This document shows, one piece after another, positions 63,901 to 64,000 of a DNA stretch of 64,000 nt. Positions within the stretch are counted from its first letter, which is position 1. Each line of letters starts with the position of its first letter. The DNA is taken from positions 62,001 to 126,000 of the forward strand of contig JBBHKE010001167.1 in the NCBI GenBank assembly GCA_037447655.1, given 5' to 3'. The notes beneath the pieces are model-generated. The model saw only the letters and a list, made by a program, of their open reading frames with translations, did no database searches and had not been told where the DNA came from. The DNA comes from Zygnema cylindricum (Eukaryota > Streptophyta > Zygnematophyceae > Zygnematales > Zygnemataceae). A program made the position numbers and the translations under genes.

Positions 63901-64000
63901 ACCTGCGCCTAACGCAGTTGGAAATTCTGCTTTGAAAGGGATCGGCGTGCCGCTACCCCAAAATAACAAAGGAAAGACAATAGTAAAATCCACCAGTCCA
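54966..64000 (+). CDS. SANT/Myb-like plus bromodomain protein, giant central exon, 3' end beyond the window
   Basis: A plant-type nuclear protein with an N-terminal SANT/Myb-like domain, a coiled coil and a bromodomain, presumably a chromatin regulator. Exons: 54966-55145, 55377-55420, 55957-56049, 56191-56205, 56293-61309, 61874-62074, 62801-64000 (open). They give 2250 codons in the window. The SANT part is TWTALELLMLASAISRHGTN; DDKYAALLDELKNES starts the helical region. The bromodomain spans LEVLEKIQGHSCASFF to EIKTLLKDE, about residues 1760-1860, with AFPNYDKVVRQHMDLSMIQ and SNGMVFFQRDSPEYNAAEML; the usual acetyl-lysine-binding Asn position is Phe. Exon 5 alone encodes about 1670 mostly acidic, low-complexity residues. 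A basic tail (SLRKRKRV) suggests nuclear import. Exon 2 and the 87-nt intron 56206-56292 are the weakest calls; the reading frame stays open if that intron is retained. Confidence 0.85.
55583..55765. mobile_element. MITE-like inverted repeat in intron 2 of the bromodomain gene
   Basis: The left end is ACTGCCCATCGCTATTAGAG; the right end is its reverse complement with one change. About 183 bp. The same motif bounds 13637-13832. The target duplication is unclear. Confidence 0.75.
58637..58930 (+). repeat. 147-bp in-frame tandem duplication in the giant exon
   Basis: Two 49-codon units start at ATG 58637 and 58784. The first reads MEEILSEEGKAGVLPDAR, the second MEEVFNEKGKVEVLPDVH; both end ...GMHNN plus linker. 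Divergence shows it is not recent. Confidence 0.9.

Overview
The window is nuclear DNA of a streptophyte (green plant or close algal relative); I cannot name the species. The evidence is intron-rich genes with GT-AG splice sites, a plant-type SANT-plus-bromodomain gene, a tRNA-Phe with the plant nuclear sequence apart from a changed T-stem, and Copia elements whose primer-binding site copies the plant initiator tRNA-Met. All splice models were built by hand from reading frame, splice sites and recalled family sequences. The exon lengths add up to whole codons in every complete gene.

Left part (1-28.5 kb, mostly genic): a broken retroelement tail (1-761); eIF3h on the minus strand (9003-2707, 12 exons, 354 aa); DPH2 on the plus strand (10292-17679, 10 exons, 569 aa), head-to-head with eIF3h; a tRNA-Phe(GAA) at 19472-19544; and the TFIIH/NER helicase XPD on the minus strand (28529-21339, 11 exons, 748 aa). 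Three of these serve translation: an initiation factor, an eEF2-modifying enzyme and a tRNA. They are neighbours; I do not claim an operon-like unit.

Middle part (28.8-54.8 kb, transposon block): nested elements whose insertion order can be read from target-site duplications. They include two hAT-type MITEs (TIR TAGTGTTGGGTATC, 8-bp TSD), one carrying a TA-flanked MITE in its own terminus. There is also a complete but mutated Ty1/copia element (37150-43594, 1048-bp LTRs, TSD ATCAT) inside the gag of a second, non-autonomous Copia family (gag plus a decayed RNase H, no RT or integrase). The rest is a foldback derivative of that second family, a solo LTR with near-matching TSD, and a run of PIF/Harbinger-like MITEs with TWA target duplications, two of which form a 1.7-kb inverted repeat.

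Right part (54.9-64 kb): a plus-strand SANT/Myb-like plus bromodomain gene that runs off the window (at least 2250 codons), with one coding exon of 5017 nt. A second hAT-like MITE family sits about 195 bp upstream of both the DPH2 and the bromodomain-gene start codons.

I found no clearly undescribed molecular system. The most unusual items are the transposon architecture, the non-autonomous Copia family with its start codon inside the primer-binding site, the matching promoter insertions, and the greatly enlarged atypical bromodomain protein.
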